Of a stretch of DNA of 62,682 nucleotides, positions 61,924 through 62,682 are shown in pieces. The translations under genes were made by a program, and so were the position numbers. This DNA is from Planctomycetaceae bacterium (GTDB lineage Bacteria > Planctomycetota > Planctomycetia > Pirellulales > Pirellulaceae): positions 1-62,682 of the forward strand of contig JAJTFC010000004.1 of the NCBI GenBank assembly GCA_021298315.1. The letters are read 5' to 3'. Every line of letters starts with the position of its first letter. Within the stretch, counting starts at the first letter, position 1. The notes beneath the pieces are model-generated. The model worked only from the letters and a program-made list of their open reading frames with translations. It had not been told where the DNA came from and made no database searches.

Positions 61924-62682
61924 TCAATCGCTTCGAAGGTTTCGTAGCGCGTCGGAGGATTTGCCTTGAACCTGCCGCCTATTGGATATAAATATTTTGC
62001 GAAGTTTCGCTAGTTGCTCTTGATGGGGTTCAGAGCTGGTATAGGCAATCTGCTGAAACTGAAAAGTGATCGGCTCTAGGATAGGGTCTGAAGGACGCTT
62101 TCTATTGAACAAAGTCGTCGTCCATCGATTCGCTTTCGATCGATACTCAAAGGATCCTTCGTAAGTGTACGGTTGGCCGTTTTGGTCAAAAAGTGAAAAA
62201 TGCAAAATAGCAATATCCCCAAGATCATTTCTCAGTTTCGTTTCATAGAATGATTCGCCTTGGTCATCGGTAACAAGCTGGCTATTTTCTCTTTGCCAAC
62301 CAGAGTTGATATAGCACTCCCATAAGGGATGCCATCCTCGAAACGGAAAATCCAGACAGACCGTCATGTTACCGAGTTCCCATTGCAGATCCCAGATCCG
62401 AGAATGCTGACCGAGCATGTCATTGCGATCTCGCGACTCGGTATGGAACCCTACCAATCGAGCACCGCCACCGGGAAGCAAATCCTTCATGCCGGGGAAT
62501 CTTTCGGAATCCTCTGCCCTTATGCTCGGCAGATCTGGCTTGGAATGGAACTCAGAGACCGCTCGAATGCTTTCCGGAAAAAACAAAAAAAGAACCAAGG
62601 GTATTGCCGCCCACGGGTAACCGAGGCGTAGAAATCCAGGTGACTTCAGGGCAGGGGGGGCATCAGCAGTCACTGCTTCGGA
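61924..62682 (-). CDS. partial exosortase-associated protein, cut by the window edge
   Basis: About 250 residues are visible; the frame is open to the last base of the window (a GTG at 62673 is only a possible start). A hydrophobic helix lies at about residues 19-38 (LGYPWAAIPLVLFLFFPESI), followed by an extracytoplasmic domain of about 200 residues with GWHPLWECYINSGWQ, which parallels the EpsI-like tail of the exosortase at 50810-52306 (both have Trp-rich, GWH-type segments). I infer that it is the C-terminal part of a second exosortase whose membrane part lies to the right. It could instead be a separate EpsI-like protein. The TPR-like gene follows after 4 bases. Confidence 0.65.
   Translation of the reverse strand, partial: SEAVTADAPPALKSPGFLRLGYPWAAIPLVLFLFFPESIRAVSEFHSKPDLPSIRAEDSERFPGMKDLLPGGGARLVGFHTESRDRNDMLGQHSRIWDLQWELGNMTVCLDFPFRGWHPLWECYINSGWQRENSQLVTDDQGESFYETKLRNDLGDIAILHFSLFDQNGQPYTYEGSFEYRSKANRWTTTLFNRKRPSDPILEPITFQFQQIAYTSSEPHQEQLAKLRKIFISNRRQVQGKSSDALRNLRSD

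Noticed and set aside
1-62682. CRISPR arrays, insertion sequences, prophage, tRNA and rRNA genes
   Set aside because: No regularly spaced repeats, transposase, integrase, phage structural genes or RNA gene features were seen on reading both strands; a covariance-model search would be needed to be certain for small RNAs.

Overview
The window looks like chromosomal DNA of a planctomycete (Planctomycetota, probably a Pirellulales/Rhodopirellula-like bacterium). The basis is gene content: several secreted DUF1549/DUF1553 proteins with PSCyt-type haem motifs, three Tat-exported DUF1501 proteins, an exosortase of the long planctomycete form, zinc-ribbon fusion proteins and MoxR/DUF58 pairs. No phage, insertion sequence, CRISPR array, rRNA or tRNA gene was found. 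Gene density is high and most genes look intact; one gene runs off the right edge.

Left part (1-13.3 kb): a Tat-exported sugar isomerase-like protein, an HTTM membrane protein with a small membrane-anchored partner, a tiny zinc-ribbon protein, purA, uppS, a membrane diguanylate cyclase, a large ABC exporter carrying a C-terminal DUF1854 domain, a secreted serine hydrolase, a ThiO-like FAD oxidase and an AGCS sodium:amino-acid symporter. Structured intergenic DNA with hairpins lies at about 10.3-10.4 kb and 13.4-13.5 kb.

Middle part (13.5-31 kb): a block of planctomycete-type secreted proteins. It holds two DUF1549/DUF1553 cytochrome-like proteins, three DUF1501 proteins, a cytochrome-WD40 protein and a second serine hydrolase, followed by a zinc-ribbon/membrane/hydrolase fusion and a sodium:solute symporter. 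Next (31-35.7 kb, minus strand) comes a regulatory locus: ribosome hibernation factor, EIIA-Ntr-like protein, HPr, enzyme I and RNase E/G. No sugar-specific PTS permease is present. From 36 to 48.5 kb are an EF-hand protein, an alpha/beta hydrolase, a DUF3253 protein, a phosphate-binding-protein-like gene, a PDZ protein, an unrecognised protein, MoxR, DUF58, MoaA and a PfkB kinase.

Right part (48.5-62.7 kb): a single-strand surface-polysaccharide locus. It encodes RfbF, RfbG, RfbH and an RfbE-like epimerase (the CDP-3,6-dideoxyhexose pathway), a family 2 glycosyltransferase, a Wzc-like tyrosine autokinase, an exosortase with an EpsI-like tail, two TPR-like membrane proteins and a LuxR-type regulator with a degenerate receiver domain. 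The exosortase-plus-TPR arrangement appears twice, once at each end of the locus; the second copy is cut by the window edge. This duplicated module, an exosortase without a recognisable catalytic histidine, and a sugar pathway lacking its expected reductases are the most interesting features seen.
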